Assembly: GCA_037127315.1 (NCBI GenBank)
Contig: JBBBDQ010001610.1
Span: 372,001-436,000 of the forward strand
DNA length: 64,000 bases
From: Ascarosepion bandense
Taxonomy: Eukaryota > Mollusca > Cephalopoda > Sepiida > Sepiidae
Direction of reading: 5' to 3'
The notes beneath the pieces were generated by a model that worked only from the letters and a program-made list of their open reading frames with translations, was not told the DNA's origin and did not search any database. Positions 1-11,652 of this stretch are shown here, in pieces; the stretch's first letter is position 1, and each line of letters opens with the position of its first letter. The translations under genes were made by a program, and so were the position numbers.

Positions 1-270
1 CAAATTTGAGTGAGTAGATATTTCGAAAAATTTTTGATGGATACCTATGTATTTTTCATTGATTTAGTGTTATATATAGCGAATCACTTTTTAAAAGCCT
101 TGTACATAATGTTTATTTTATGGAATTTGGTTGCAAGAGAATAAGATAATGGTAGTTTTATGTTGATATTGAGTGTGTGTTCTCCGTCAGATTCTGTTGA
201 AACTCTGCTTCTCGTTTGGGCGCCGGAATTAACAAAGATGAGCCTGAGTAATAGATAGATATATGCCAAT
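1..270. other. Unassigned AT-rich left edge
   Basis: I see no gene, RNA or recognised repeat here. It is AT-rich, with short open frames of the kind expected by chance. Confidence 0.4.
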
Positions 271-274
271 TTTG

Positions 275-425
275 GATGTGCTGGTGGTGCAATGGATAAG
301 AGCTGAGTTCAAATTCTGGTCGGGTGTGTTACATTCATCTACGTTTAAATATCTTTTGGCATTCGTTAATCAAAATGAGATATGATCGCTAAAGTGTATC
401 ACATCCGCCGGTAACAACACTCAGT
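275..425 (+). repeat. tRNA-derived SINE-like repeat, old copy
   Basis: The left part (gtggtgcaatggataagagc) resembles the A-box half of an arginine-type tRNA, and a degenerate B-box-like stretch (gagttcaaattct) follows. The next 100 or so bases align, at roughly two thirds identity by eye, with a segment in intron 1 of each peptide gene (12470-12590, 28640-28765, 35030-35155, 47790-47930), including gaaatgagatatgaacg and tcacatccgtagctacc. A copy outside the gene units suggests a dispersed SINE family. The A-to-B spacing is short, so the tRNA part is damaged. Confidence 0.5.
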
Positions 426-479
426 TGGTTAGAGCAATAGGTTAATGATACATTCCTCCATATTAATGATTTCCTACTT

Positions 480-1100
480 ACAAGTAATTCTTACGTGACA
501 CCAGCCCGACTGCTGCTTTCTATGTCTTGTTTCTCTGGTGTGCTGAAGGGACCACCGCCATTCGCCACGTTGTGAATTTTTGCACAAAAGGGAGATAATT
601 TCGGGATTTTTAGCCTATTCCACAATACACAGCAGTTTCTCTTCTCGGCTTTGTTGATAGAGTTAAAATCGTACGGACGTTATCTGACTCTTAGTCGGAT
701 CGGATTCCTGGGTACCTGATAACCACAGAGCTAATTCACCCAACAATTTTCGCTGCGTTCTGTCGATCTCTCGTTTCTGTTCGATCTCTATCGGCCTGCG
801 CCCAACTCTGCCGGTCTGCAGCGTGCAGACCGCTTTTATAGAGCGGGGTGGGACTGAACAAAGTTTAGGAGCCGCCCACTAATTTTAATATGGAAATCGC
901 TCTGTCCATCATTGACGTTCGCCTCTGTCCGTTAAGCATTCCGGTACTATTTTACCTAATCAATTAATAACGCAACCCCAGAAAAAATTATTAAAAGGAA
1001 ACAAGAAAAAAAATAATCTCAGGCGTTACTCCGGAATTTCTTTTATCCAACTAATAAATACCTTCATCTCAGTCCTTTAGAACTGTTAATTAATCGATTT
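480..1100 (-). mobile_element. Possible LTR with core promoter and primer-binding-site-like junction
   Basis: This stretch is richer in GC and CpG than its surroundings and is not part of the repeated gene units. Read on the minus strand it has a TATAAAAG box (833-840), then an 8-bp perfect inverted repeat with a 3-base loop (813-831), then about 250 bp leading to ttcacaacg followed by tggcgaatggcgg (about 551-577). ACA-type LTR ends followed by TGGCG-type primer-binding sites occur in Ty3/gypsy-like elements. I found no matching left end, second LTR or gag/pol, so this could equally be a cellular promoter. An AAAGGGAGATAATT word, common in molluscan repeats, lies at 586-600. Confidence 0.3.
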
Positions 1101-1110
1101 ACCTGAAGGC

Positions 1111-1112
<2 letters not shown>

Positions 1113-1153
<41 letters not shown>
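1113..1153. repeat. (TC)n microsatellite
   Basis: About 20 uninterrupted TC units, ending in tctgtgtctc. Confidence 0.95.
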
Positions 1154-1157
<4 letters not shown>

Positions 1158-1825
1158 CTCAACTCACTTAGACATGATGAGAAATAGAGTTTTTTTTAGT
1201 GTTTTTCTAATTATTTTAAAACTGATTTCATTTGGCTGTCTGCAAATGTTCATTAATTTATTGGTGATAAGTATTTTAGGTTACGTAATGTTTTAGGAAA
1301 ACATTTGAATGAAGAATGATTTTGACACGGAAAATCCTGTTTTTATATAATCAATGTTATATATAAACTTAGAATCACTTGTCAAAATGTGTTAAAATGG
1401 GTCATGAATAAAATGGAATAAATAAATATACAAATGATTCACTGCTTTGCTTGTGATTAAACGATTATGAAAAAAAGAATAAATACTATATTCTGAGTAG
1501 CGGAAAAGAAATAATGACTTCAAATGAATTAAAATGCAAGGCTTAGCTTACAATAATTTAAAAGAGATACACGGAGAAAAACTCATTGTAAAAATAATCG
1601 ATGATAGAAAGAAATTACTACAAATAGGAAAATATATTTTTAAGGTGCACTATATTTATGTGTAAAATTGTTCAAAGAATGTTTCGTTATTTGTACTGTT
1701 GTTTGGTAACATATTTAAAATTTTGAAAGTAAAATAAATAAAGACAGATATATTGCACATATGTAAATCTAGCGTCAACCATGGTATTGAATAGTGCTGT
1801 CATTGATACATCACGGGTGCCACTG
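1154..1825. other. AT-rich stretch without recognised content
   Basis: I see no coding or repeat signature that recurs elsewhere in the window. Reading frames are short and stop-rich. Confidence 0.4.
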
Positions 1826-2180
1826 ATACATCTCGGAGTTCTTGGCAAAATCCACCGGAGAATCTATAACTTAATTAATCCCGACCTAGTGGCTCAACAT
1901 TAGTTACTTTCTCACCGACGTCTCTTCTCCAAATACTTTCACGGTTTCTGCTCAGATTAGATTAGCTCCCTGATGCCAACTCTGCTTAAATTTACATGAG
2001 CTACTAGTCAAGCAAATAGGTCCCACATTTTTACAGTGAAACCAATTAAATATATATGCAACTTCTACTCTAAATGAGCTTTTCCTGCCATTTCCTGCCT
2101 GTGAATTTCCTTTCCATATACATGTTTCCTTGACATTCTTTAAGAATTTCGATGCATCGTTAATTGCCATTTCTCAACTT
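1826..2180 (+). mobile_element. APE-type LINE, degraded 3' end
   Basis: Translation in shifting frames gives LGKIHRRIYNLINPDL, KYFHGFC and FTVKPIKYICNFYSK. These match the C-terminal tail of the LINE copies at 14173, 30369 and 60870 (LLDKIQRRICNVIDTDL, YFHG, FTVKPMKCNRNFYSK). The order is the same and there are many stops. It is much more diverged than the three copies inside the gene units, so it is an older independent insertion. Confidence 0.6.
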
Positions 2181-2229
2181 CTTTCACTGACAACACTTGT
2201 ATCACGTTCTTTTCCCTTTCAACTCTACT

Positions 2230-2665
2230 CTCATGCAGTTCTCTTCTCACCAGTATTCTCATAATTCTCTTACTCGTTCTATCACATATCACATAATTGT
2301 TTCTCTTTCTTCACACTCTCCTCTTATGTAACCCCTTGCGTACCAGTTGCAGTCCGTGCTTCATGGAAATGAAATAATTATAAAGTAAACATATGTCAAT
2401 GTAAGACAAAGGCAAACATCCACCATCAGCGACGATTTTATCATGTATTGACATAAAACTTTGCTAAGCAACAATACTCTCATGCAGATCTCTTTACACA
2501 ATTATTCTCATTTTTCTCTTACTCATTCTCTAAAATATCATGTAATTGTTTCTCTTTCTTAACACTCTCCTCTTATGTAACTCCTTGCGAACCAGTTGCA
2601 ATGCGTCCTTCTTGGAAATGAAATAATTATAAAGTAAACATATGTCAATGTAAGATAGAGGCAAA
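2230..2665. repeat. Tandem duplication, period 249 bp
   Basis: Two diverged direct copies start at 2230 and 2479 (both ctcatgcag). They share the words cacactctcctcttatgtaa and gaaatgaaataattataaag and the phrase ending gtcaatgtaaga. No function is visible. Confidence 0.75.
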
Positions 2666-2679
2666 GGAATTCAAAGCAG

Positions 2680-2935
2680 AATATAAAATCATACTTTCTC
2701 ATATCTAAATTTAATCTCTAACTGCTATTAAGTATATATGTTGCCTTCATTTTCTTTTTCGTAAAAAAAAAGGAATATCTATAGTATTCCCAGCATTCCT
2801 CTGTAAAAAATAATTCCTGTTTTGACTAACTTAAATTTTGTAGCCAATATTGGTTTAATTAGTTGAAGGCAAAAATACAGAAGAATGTAAATAATCAATT
2901 ATTTTTTCCCACCATTTTGTTCACCCATTTGACAA
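2680..2935 (+). repeat. Distal remnant of U block
   Basis: Begins tttctcatatctaaatttaa and matches the far end of the region upstream of genes A to F (for example 13967-14172). No gene copy precedes it, so either the gene was deleted or only this end was duplicated. Confidence 0.7.
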
Positions 2936-3990
2936 AAAATGCAATAAAACTATGACATTATTCAATTAGTTAAGCCTCTTTTTGCTTTAATAAACAATAT
3001 ATATTTTAGACATTATAGAGTAAAAAATAGAAATTCGGTTATTAATGCAATTTTAAAAGAACTGTTATAATTGTTGAAATTGTAATTTTTTATAAAGTTT
3101 AAAAAATATTTTCAAATAATTTCAGAAACTTTTATATGTTGGGCTGTTACATTATTAATTAAAGACTATATTTACTAATCGAAAATTGGAAAGTTTAATA
3201 CAATTCATCGAGCCATCGCATTTTTACACTAACTTTTATATTTTTAAGTGTTTGAAGTTTTTTTTTGCCTGTGGTAATTTCTGTGTGTACATGAAAAAGT
3301 CATGTGTTTCGCGGCTTCTTACGGGAAATAATTTTGACAGTTTTATAATTTCCAGTCGCCATACACTTATCTTTCTCCACAACTGTCGAGCTGTCACCAA
3401 TATGTCAAATACAAGGGAATAGCCAGAATGTACAACACTGTCTATAAGAAATAATTTTATTCTCAGTTTTATGCTATAAAGAAGTAATTCTTGTGTAAAT
3501 CAGATTAATTCAACATTAAATTGGCTAATTTTCAAAGGTTTATATTCTACTTTTGAAAGTTTTTACACCAAGAATTGATTTTGTTTACAAATGCCTCGAT
3601 CGCACAGAAATGGGAGAAAATTTAAAAAATGAAAAAAAATTGCAAACTTTTAGATTCTAATCAATAATATTTTTGTTTGAATTACACAAAAAAATTCACT
3701 TACTGGAAATTTACCTTTCAATAAAATCTAAAACAAAAATTTCATGAAACTCTTTTATTTCTAACAGTTCAATTTCAAAGTAGGTTTTCGAAAATGAGTA
3801 GATGTACCTGCTTAAGTTTTGTTAACTTCAATCAACTAAAAATCTAGCCTAAATTGCTAACATATATTACTCCGGTAGTTGCTTTAATATATGTACGCAA
3901 AAGAACCTCTTTAACAGATTCGTCAGTCCTCGAAATGCTCAGTAACATTGGCAATAAAATCTCAACTAAAAATCTAGCATTCTATTTCTG
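2936..3990 (+). repeat. S block, copy 1, at an empty LINE site
   Basis: Recurs at 15981, 19626, 49476 and 59336, and in inverted partial form at 32691 and 60593. It runs straight on from U through gacaaaaaatgcaataaaac, so this copy has no LINE where 14173, 30369 and 60870 have one. It is AT-rich and noncoding as far as I can see. The distal part contains a frame reading SSVLEMLSNIGN that also precedes R2 copies 2, 3 and 7. Confidence 0.7.
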
Positions 3991-5533
3991 CTCGGGTAAC
4001 GCGGAATTTGACTCTCCTTTTTGGTTGTATTCCTCAAACTTGAAAATAAGTAACTTTTTGCAGTTGCCTGCAGCGACATTTTAATAGAGTACATTTTATT
4101 CAATTTGCATATTTAGTTTTGAATAAAATATAGACACAACTAAAATTGAAAAATGAACGTTTTCCAGTTGTCTGAAGAGAATTTTTTATAATGACTTTTT
4201 GTTGAATTTGCATGCTTAGACTGCTACTGTTTGAATAAAATATAGGCAGAATCAATCCAGAGAGTTTTTTGTAAAAAATTTCTGCTGAAAAATGAAAAAA
4301 AAAAAAAGATATCGAAATTTGTAAAGTTGCATACTAAATAGTGTACTTGGATTTTAATGTCATTTAAGACTTAAATTACACGATGGGTAGGGGAGGAAAT
4401 ATAACCTCATTTGTGCATATGAAAAAAATATAATTCTTCGTGTTGAGAGCGAAAGAAATTATTGTTAGTGGTATTGTTGATTTTGCAGTTTATTGTAAAT
4501 CGCAATATGAGCTCTGATTAGAAATATTTAATAGCTATGTACTTGTAAAATCCGAATTTACTCTCATCACAAAAACATCCGCACCACATCGGCTATTTCC
4601 GTAAAGCTTCGATAAAGAGCCCTGAAATAACTTTTTGTTTTAAAAGTTATTGAGGAAATCTAAAGCTCTGATTGTTTTAAACGAAAACTTTCGCTACGTT
4701 GTGACAATTGAATGCGTCGGTTGTAAATTCTGCTTTTGTTGCTAATTAATTTCTTTTTTTACTTATAAAGACTTTTCAGCAACTTATCCAGGTGACTTTG
4801 AACTCATTTATTTATTCATTTTCTCGTGCCGTATTTTATTTTACCAAAACATGTGTACACGTGTGTCCGTTCTGGTTTATGGTGGTAGAGAAAAGGTAAC
4901 CGGGTTTTCAACGTGTCTTTCCTGAGATAAAAATACACAGCATTGGCAGGGAAGCTCACCGTTGTATTAGACGTCTTGGAGACCAGCTGCTCTGACGTGG
5001 CCATCATCACAATTAGCGAACCGAAAGCGTCGTCATAATTGTTGCCGTTTTCCACAGTATCAATGCTGACTCAGGTTACGGTCATCATCAACATTGGCTC
5101 CCGGAACTTGGGATCAGCCATCGAGCCAGCCGGCCGGCCAAGTTTTCAGATTTTAACATAAGGTCTGCGTCTGATTTTTCATCGCCTATATCATCTGGTA
5201 TAATACCTTTTTTTAATTGTGGATTTGAACGTTTTTTTTACTTATTTATTTATAAGCCCTATCTCATAATTTGGCCATATTAGTTCGTGTTACTCGTAGT
5301 TAATGTTATTTTCTTCGGGATTCTCCACTTGCTCAACGGAATCTGTAAATCGACGCATCTGGTTTCTTTATTATTTTACTTTGTAAGAAATAAATCATAA
5401 AGGCCGCACTTGTTTCGTCATAGCCAGTGAATATTCCTCTTTCACTTTTAGATCTAGTTTTCCTCTGTGGGTGACATGTAGGTAGCTAATTGTGCAAAAA
5501 TATGCATAACACTTACGTTTACAAAATTAATTT
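3991..5533 (+). repeat. P block, copy 1, with internal diverged duplication
   Basis: Matches 50320-51850 at high similarity throughout. It includes a diverged tandem pair (about 4054-4140 and 4160-4252), each with gcagttg or ccagttg, tctg, then gaatttgcat, then tgaataaaatatag. The CpG-containing stretch 4850-5200 has a short minus-strand frame (79 codons) that I do not recognise and that shifts in the other copy. It could be the 5' UTR of the R2-like element that follows, or unrelated host DNA. Confidence 0.55.
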
Positions 5534-8500
5534 ATGGAAAACAAGAACAGTATACAAGAAGCCAAGGAAGAGATCAAGAGCCATATAAGTCAGATACAAA
5601 ATATTGCAATGGAGGAACGAGCACAACTCCCAAAATTACAACCAACAAAGAATAACCTCGAAATTATTAAGCTCTACGATGCAGCACTCAAATTCATTTT
5701 GGATGAAGAAGACACTCACATAAAACTCGCAGATATGAACATCCAAATTGGAAATCAAAAATAGAAAATGAAATCGAACAATTAGAAGTCAATTATCAGT
5801 ACTCGATGAATTAGCAAGAGAAATAAATGTAAGACCCAGAAAAGTCGAAAAAAGCACAATATTAGAAATGAAAAAGAAGTCCTATCAACTAAAGAAAAAT
5901 AATATTTAAGTATGTTAATTTTTTTTTGATGCCATTTTTACGTTGGTGATTGCTGCCGTAATTCTTGCCTTCAGAGCATCTTTGTTGTACCAATGATTTT
6001 TGTTGGTCTCTCACTCAACATGACTTGATTCACCTGCTTGTGTGGCATGGCGCCGAATGCTGTTGCCAGACATACAGTTTTTCATCAGACATTGTCTCGA
6101 CACAGAACAACACTACCAACGTAAATCACTTGATGTAGTCTTTCGAGTTCAGTCCAAGGCCTTCACCAGGAAATTCACAAGTTCTTTTCTCATCAGATTG
6201 ATCAGAGTGAGTTTTACATACCTTCATATTAACTATTCTACACATATAAACAAACTGCGCTGTTCTCATATTGAGACCCACTCGGAAATATTTGTATTGA
6301 ATCCTATCAACTAAGGAAAAGATAAATCAGACAATAGAACTGAAGTCTATGAGAAAAGATCAAGACTCTACAGACAAAACAAGATTTTTCAAACCGATGC
6401 AAAGCAATTTTACAGAGAATTAGGTAAAACAAGAATTGGAATGACCGTCGGTCCACAAAAATCTAAGATGTCATCCAGTTCTAGGAAAACAATATGGGTT
6501 TAAATGTAAACAGAAAAAGTACAAATAAAATTCCTAACTTTTGGCTATATTATTTAAATGCAGCACATAGAACTCTAGCCAAAGAACTTCAAGAAATGGT
6601 TAAAAATTCCACTAAAATTCCTGCATGAATGACCAAAGGAATTACCTTTCATCTACCCAAGATTCGTGACACAAATGATATGAAAAAATACAGACCAGTC
6701 ACATGCTTTCCGACAACATGCAAATGATTAATATCTATTTTAACAAACAGATATATTTATTATTGGAAAGAAATGACATACTACAGCTTGAAAAAAGTGT
6801 GCAAACATGGTCTTTTACAGATGTAAAGATCAATTATTTATTAATATGGTGATTTTGGAAACCTGCTTCTATGCAAATGGAAATCTTAGTACTGCCTAGA
6901 TAGATTATCGTAAGGCATTCGATAGTGTATTACATTATTGGAATTTAAAGATTTTAAATATGTACAAGGTATCAGCAGTCATCATAAATTTTATCAAACA
7001 ATGTATGTTGACATCGAAAACAACCCTTTACCTCAATCATATAAATGGACCTCATAACTCTGGTGAAATAAACAACACATGTATATTTCAAGGTGACTCT
7101 TTGTCTCTTTTACTATTTTGCATATCAGTAATAGCATCAACCAGTCAACTTAAAAAGACAGAATCTGGTTATAAAATAGCTCAAAAGAAAATAAGCCATC
7201 TATTTTACATAGATGATTTAAGTTGTATGCTAAGAATGACAATGAGCTACAAGGTCTTTTGCAAACTGTAAATTGCTTCAGTGAAGATACTGGAATAACA
7301 TTCAGTTTGAATAAATGTGCTAGAGCTACAGTTTTACGAGGATCAATACAAATAAATTTGGACCATGCTGTAACAATACAAGCATTAGAGCAAGAAGAAA
7401 CTTATAACTACATATATTTAAATGAGAGTGAAAAAATCCGCCATAAAATGAAAGAAATAGTGCGTAAATAGTACTATACAAGGCTACGACTGATATTAAA
7501 AACATAATTGAATTCTCAAAACAAATTTATGGACATCAATAACCTTGCCATGAAAGTGGTCCAATACAGTCTCAACATCTTGAACTAGACTCTAAATGAT
7601 ATCCGACGAAAGGATTCTAAGACAAAAAAGCTTCTATCTAAATATTAGAAACATCATACAAATGCTGACGTAGACCGCATATACATACCGACTTAAAGAA
7701 GGAGGAAAACGTCTTATTCAGCTAGAATTGTCACAAAAGTCAACAACTATTGACGTACTACCATAACAAGAAACAACAAATGACTGGATAATGCTAAAAA
7801 ACATGAAAACAGAAAGAAACATATTTAATAATGAAAGAAGGCAATAAATACAAACAAAATCTATATTTAGTAGATTCTGTAAAAAATTTAAACAGAATCC
7901 AAGAATATTATTGCAGCAAAAATATGAAGAAAAAAAAGCCAAGGATAATGCTTCTGAACAGGTGAAACAACGCTGGCAAGACAAATATCTCCTTGGCAAA
8001 TATCCAGAACTTACTCAACCAATATTCCTAAAGTTAATACCCATCGATGGTGACGTGCATTTGGATTAAAATCTGAATCTGAAGTCTTTATTCTTGCTGC
8101 GCAAGACCAAAGTCTTTTCACTAGGAACATTCAGGCAATCATTTTACATAATAATGTGGATTCAAAATGCAGGTTCTGTGATAAAAACCAAGAAACAATA
8201 GACCATCTAATCTCAGGATGTTCTGTACATGCCCGAAATTAATATAAAACTCACTGCGATGGAGTGGGATAATATTTACACTGGACAATGTGCAAACACT
8301 ATGGAAATATATAAACAAACACTAGTATAAACATCACCCAGCACCGGTTACAGAAATGAAAAAGGCCGGACTTTATTTTTAAAAACCAACAAAAAAATCC
8401 TGTTTATTAATTGATATGGATTGTTGAGCGGATTGTAATATAAAAAATATATAGAAACCTTGAAATTTAAAGAGGAAAATGTAGAAATTGAAAACAAGTA

Positions 8501-8668
8501 TCGTAACAGTGAGTGTGGAACACTTGAAATGATAAAGAATGGAACAAGATAACAAGAAATCCCTTGAAACCCGAGCTTAAGAATCCCTTCAGGCCCAGCT
8601 TAAGAGATATACAAAAATTATCTTGTACAATACAGTCCACAAACTAAGGAGACCTTTTTCTATGTAAC
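5534..8668 (+). mobile_element. R2-like non-LTR retrotransposon, copy 1, inactive
   Basis: The most complete copy but for an internal gap. Pieces in order: an N-terminal region with a QLPKLQPTKNNLEIIKLYDA stretch (5534-5760); a nested transposase fragment (5925-6312); the pre-RT region with YRQNKIFQTDAKQFYREL (about 6360-6420); RT segments including KGITFHLPKIRDT, IDYRKAFDSVLHYWNLKIL, IFQGDSLSLLLFCISVIA and the catalytic FYIDDL (about 7200-7220); a thumb region with NKCARATVLRG; a C-x2-C-x8-H-x4-C knuckle (8168-8221); YLHW-like and endonuclease-region remnants; and an ending in PLSM-stop at about 8668. The layout of RT followed by CCHC and a C-terminal endonuclease-type domain is that of the R2/R4 group. 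It is dead: many stops, a 1-base deletion just after the catalytic YIDD, and loss of the KEHNKEADW segment near 6500. Confidence 0.75.
5925..6312 (-). mobile_element. DDE transposase fragment (IS630/Tc1/mariner type), copy T1, nested in R2
   Basis: On the minus strand 6040-6200 reads GEGLGLNSKDYIK, then WQQHSAPCHTS in another frame. 5926-6000 holds the start of a helical C-terminal tail that reads KDDLKARIMAAI in better copies. QQDSAPCHTS is the second-aspartate motif of these transposases, and here the aspartate codon reads His. The segment that would carry the third acidic residue is missing, with CHTS joined almost directly to the tail. It splits the R2-like element, which resumes at about 6313. 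Confidence 0.6.
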
Positions 8669-9600
8669 GCAAGAGATGTTAGGGCGATATTAAGTACAGG
8701 AAATGGAGCCATAACAACACAAAAGCACCTGCATAATATCTCCTTACAGACTTGGTCGTTAGTGCGACCATAGCAGAAATAAAACTATAATAAAAAATGA
8801 ATATGTGAGATAAAAAACAAATGAAATGTAGCCATAACAACACACCACTAACTGATTTATGTCTTTCTGCAGACTTATTATGTTGTGGGGACATAGCAGA
8901 AATTAAATTATGATGAAAATAAAGAAATATGAAAATAAAGAAAAATGATACAATTAATAAACCAATATGAGGAAAACAATCATATACATTGGTCAACACG
9001 CCCTTGAAACTGCTAAAAGACTCCCTCTATTTTCAACTATGAAACTTTTTGGCTTTGATTGACAATTATATAGTACACAAATATTTCCCTGCTACTTGAA
9101 AAAATAAAGGGAAATTACTCTGAATTTACAAACAATAATTTTATTTATCACTTTAAATTAAAACTTATATATAAAAGCATGTGTGTATGTGTATTTGTGT
9201 GCGCAATCAACCACTATATATATATATATGTACTAATAAACATAACAGAAAATTAATGTCTATTATGTTTAATCATGTGCCGTTTTATAAAAAGTATATG
9301 TTTTTCAATTTAGGTAAAAATACAGACAAAATTTGGCCAACATTTGAATACATTTTTCATTATACTGGTTGTAAGCCAACTTCAGAGAGGTTTACTGTGC
9401 GTATGAGTGAGAATTATTGTGTTATCGGCTAAAATCTGTCTAATATTAATTACATTGTTATGATTTTCTTAGAAATGTTGATTAGTTTAATTCTGATCGT
9501 AAAGAAGACAACAAGTCTACGGAAGAGCGGGGATGTAGTAATGCCAATATATGTAGTGGGTTTATTATTAGTATCCGAGATACCATCTCTAACCAGGCAT
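8669..9600 (+). repeat. W block, copy 1 (R2 3' flank)
   Basis: Begins just after the R2 stop with gcaagagatgttagggcgat. It holds a diverged tandem pair (about 8702-8790 and 8822-8905), each running from gccataacaacaca to atagcagaaat, probably R2 3' UTR. A (TA)n run lies at 9215-9229 and a gggaaattactct word near 9109. The block recurs at 21844 (short), 24596, 44114 and 54976. Confidence 0.6.
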
Positions 9601-10030
9601 GTAAATTGATATTTTACATTTGTGTTTTTTTTATGCTGCTCCTATTTTCACACGATGTTAGTCTCTGTAGTACCAGATTTCTTTTTCCTGAATTTCCTAC
9701 TTCTTCCATTATCAGATATTCAAGTGTACGCTGCCATTTATAGCGACCGATATTACATAACAATCTAGAAATTTTTCCTTTGTTTCTAACGATATTTTCC
9801 CGATTCTTTATAATTTACTTAATTTTAGAGAATTCAATGCGCCTTCATATTTTGGTGTAGCATCTTTCATTCCCTGTTAAAACACTTCCAAGATATTTAT
9901 CAGACATATTAGATGATTTGCTAGACCAGAAATGTAGTCTTTTTTGTTTGTTTTTATCCCATGAATGTTACCCGTGTCCGATACTCAGAACTGTATATTG
10001 ATCAAATCTGACAATAATATGACTTTACCA
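9601..10030 (-). mobile_element. X block, copy 1: probable RTE-type LINE fragment
   Basis: Minus-strand frames give NERCYTKI, KISLETKEKFLDCYVISVA and similar pieces. These resemble the end of RT in RTE-like LINEs (YLGSxLT...RKRFLxCYVxSVLLYG). Frames shift repeatedly. It is shared with 23950, 25530, 37871 (inverted) and 55720. Confidence 0.45.
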
Positions 10031-10230
10031 AGAACTTCTGAACTTCTTTTCTCATTAGATTTATCAGAGTGAGTTGTACATACATTCATAATCACTATTC
10101 TACACATATAAATAAACTGAGTTGTTCTTATATTGAGACCCTCTCGGAAATATTTGTATTGCATTTTCCGGCTCGAATGCTAATCAGAACATTATGCTAT
10201 TTCGGAATTTCTAGTGAAAGGATTGTGTCA
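10031..10230 (-). mobile_element. DDE transposase fragment, copy T2 (5' part only)
   Basis: Matches the 5' half of T4 (37400-37560) in inverse orientation, including the stretch upstream of GEGLGLNSKDYI. The SAPCHTS and C-terminal parts are absent. It joins X to Y directly. Confidence 0.5.
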
Positions 10231-10377
10231 TAGTGCTTTTTTCTCATAAAAAGGTGCCCAACTGACCGTACTACACTGTGAATTCATCAAAATCAATGTG
10301 CATGCATGAAATTGAAAATATATAATAGAAACAATTTCCTCATTGCAACCAGTACATACAAGGCTAGAGCAAGTGTC

Positions 10378-10409
<32 letters not shown>

Positions 10410-11564
10410 GGTTTGTGTGTGTGTGCGTGTGTATGTTTGTGTATATGTGTGTGTCTGTGTGTATTTGAGTGCATTGTGCATCATCTTATTTCAGTGCTGT
10501 GTATAAAATGCTTAAATGTTTGAAAGATTTTGTAATTAGATTATTTTATATATTTTCATCCTTTCTTCCATCTCATTAATGTGTTAGGATATCATGGATA
10601 TATTAACGCCGACAGTGGACTTTGAATAGTTGAGAATACCAATATATTTTCTCTCTTTTCAAGCACTCCATGAAGAATAATAAAGCTACGCTAATATTGT
10701 TCTGAATACACATTTTATTATTTATCGAATGGGCATATAGAAACAACACTAAAACAATCATTAACATAACATCGGAATTTATGGAAACTAATGGGAATCA
10801 ATGGCTCACTTTCATATTTCATTTAAGACAACTAACATTAGAGAAAACTAAATTACACACAGTTACCAGGTGTCACTAGCTATCTTCATCAGTACATAGA
10901 TTCCAAATGAACTGAAAGTATTGTGCAAAGAGAGAAAAGCAAAATTGGTGGAGAATCAGGTGAAGCCTTTCTTTTGTCAACAGAAGAAAAAAAATCTCAT
11001 AATAACAGTGATTCCTCGGAAACACTCTGTGTTCGGACTCTCTACTTTCGTCCACCCCGATGTCTGTTCCCTTCCTGCTCTCACTTTCTCTTTCTTTTCT
11101 TTTTTCTCTCTCTCTCTTTCTTTCATTCTTTCTTTTTCTCTATCTCTTTCTCAGCCCCTCCTAAGAGAAGAAGAAAAGGTTGATCTTTTGTAGAAGAAAA
11201 TATACGCACGCATATGTATTTTCCAAATATCTTTCCCTGGTTTCGAATCCAGTGTCCATCTATATCCGTTTCACGTGTGTGCAAATACAATCACTTACAG
11301 TGTTACAACTAAATAAAGATGTTTAACGAGTTATTTAGTTTCAAGAGATTAATTTTTGATGTTCTTGAATAATTTATCTTTTGAGATATAACATCAAATA
11401 TTTTTATGCGTTGATTGCGATTAATCTGGGCACAAATTTTCCCGTCCAAGTGAAATCCATATTTCATAAACAATATTTCTCTAAATTCATTGCCGGTGTC
11501 AAAATAAGTTCCACAGATCATTTGATATGTTAAAATCAGTGATAGAAATAAGGACAAAACTTTA
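10231..11564 (-). repeat. Y block, copy 1 (3' flank of gene A)
   Basis: Holds compound TA/GT microsatellites (about 10377-10460), then a conserved stretch (gtgttaggatatcatggata), then a polypyrimidine tract of TC/TTTC units (11084-11162) followed by cagcccctcctaag. The same series follows every gene copy in gene orientation. No gene recognised; frames across the tract are low-complexity. Confidence 0.65.
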
Positions 11565-11585
11565 AATTCAAATCAACAATCGACT

Positions 11586-11591
11586 TTTATT
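11586..11591 (-). terminator. Poly(A) signal of gene A
   Basis: AATAAA on the minus strand, about 65 bp past the stop codon, in the same place as in copies B, C and D. Confidence 0.75.
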
Positions 11592-11652
11592 TTGCACATT
11601 GAAATGTTACAATAACAAAATGAAAAGTAATCATGTTCAGTATTTCAAATGT

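Noticed and set aside
4816..5055. Minus-strand 79-codon frame in the P block
   Set aside because: It is not kept open in the second copy near 51200-51400, and no domain is recognised.
8679..8999. Minus-strand 106-codon hydrophobic frame after R2, similar at 44127 and 24570
   Set aside because: It arises from the tandem 3' flank motif read in antisense. Length and frame vary between copies, and no initiation or splice context is seen.
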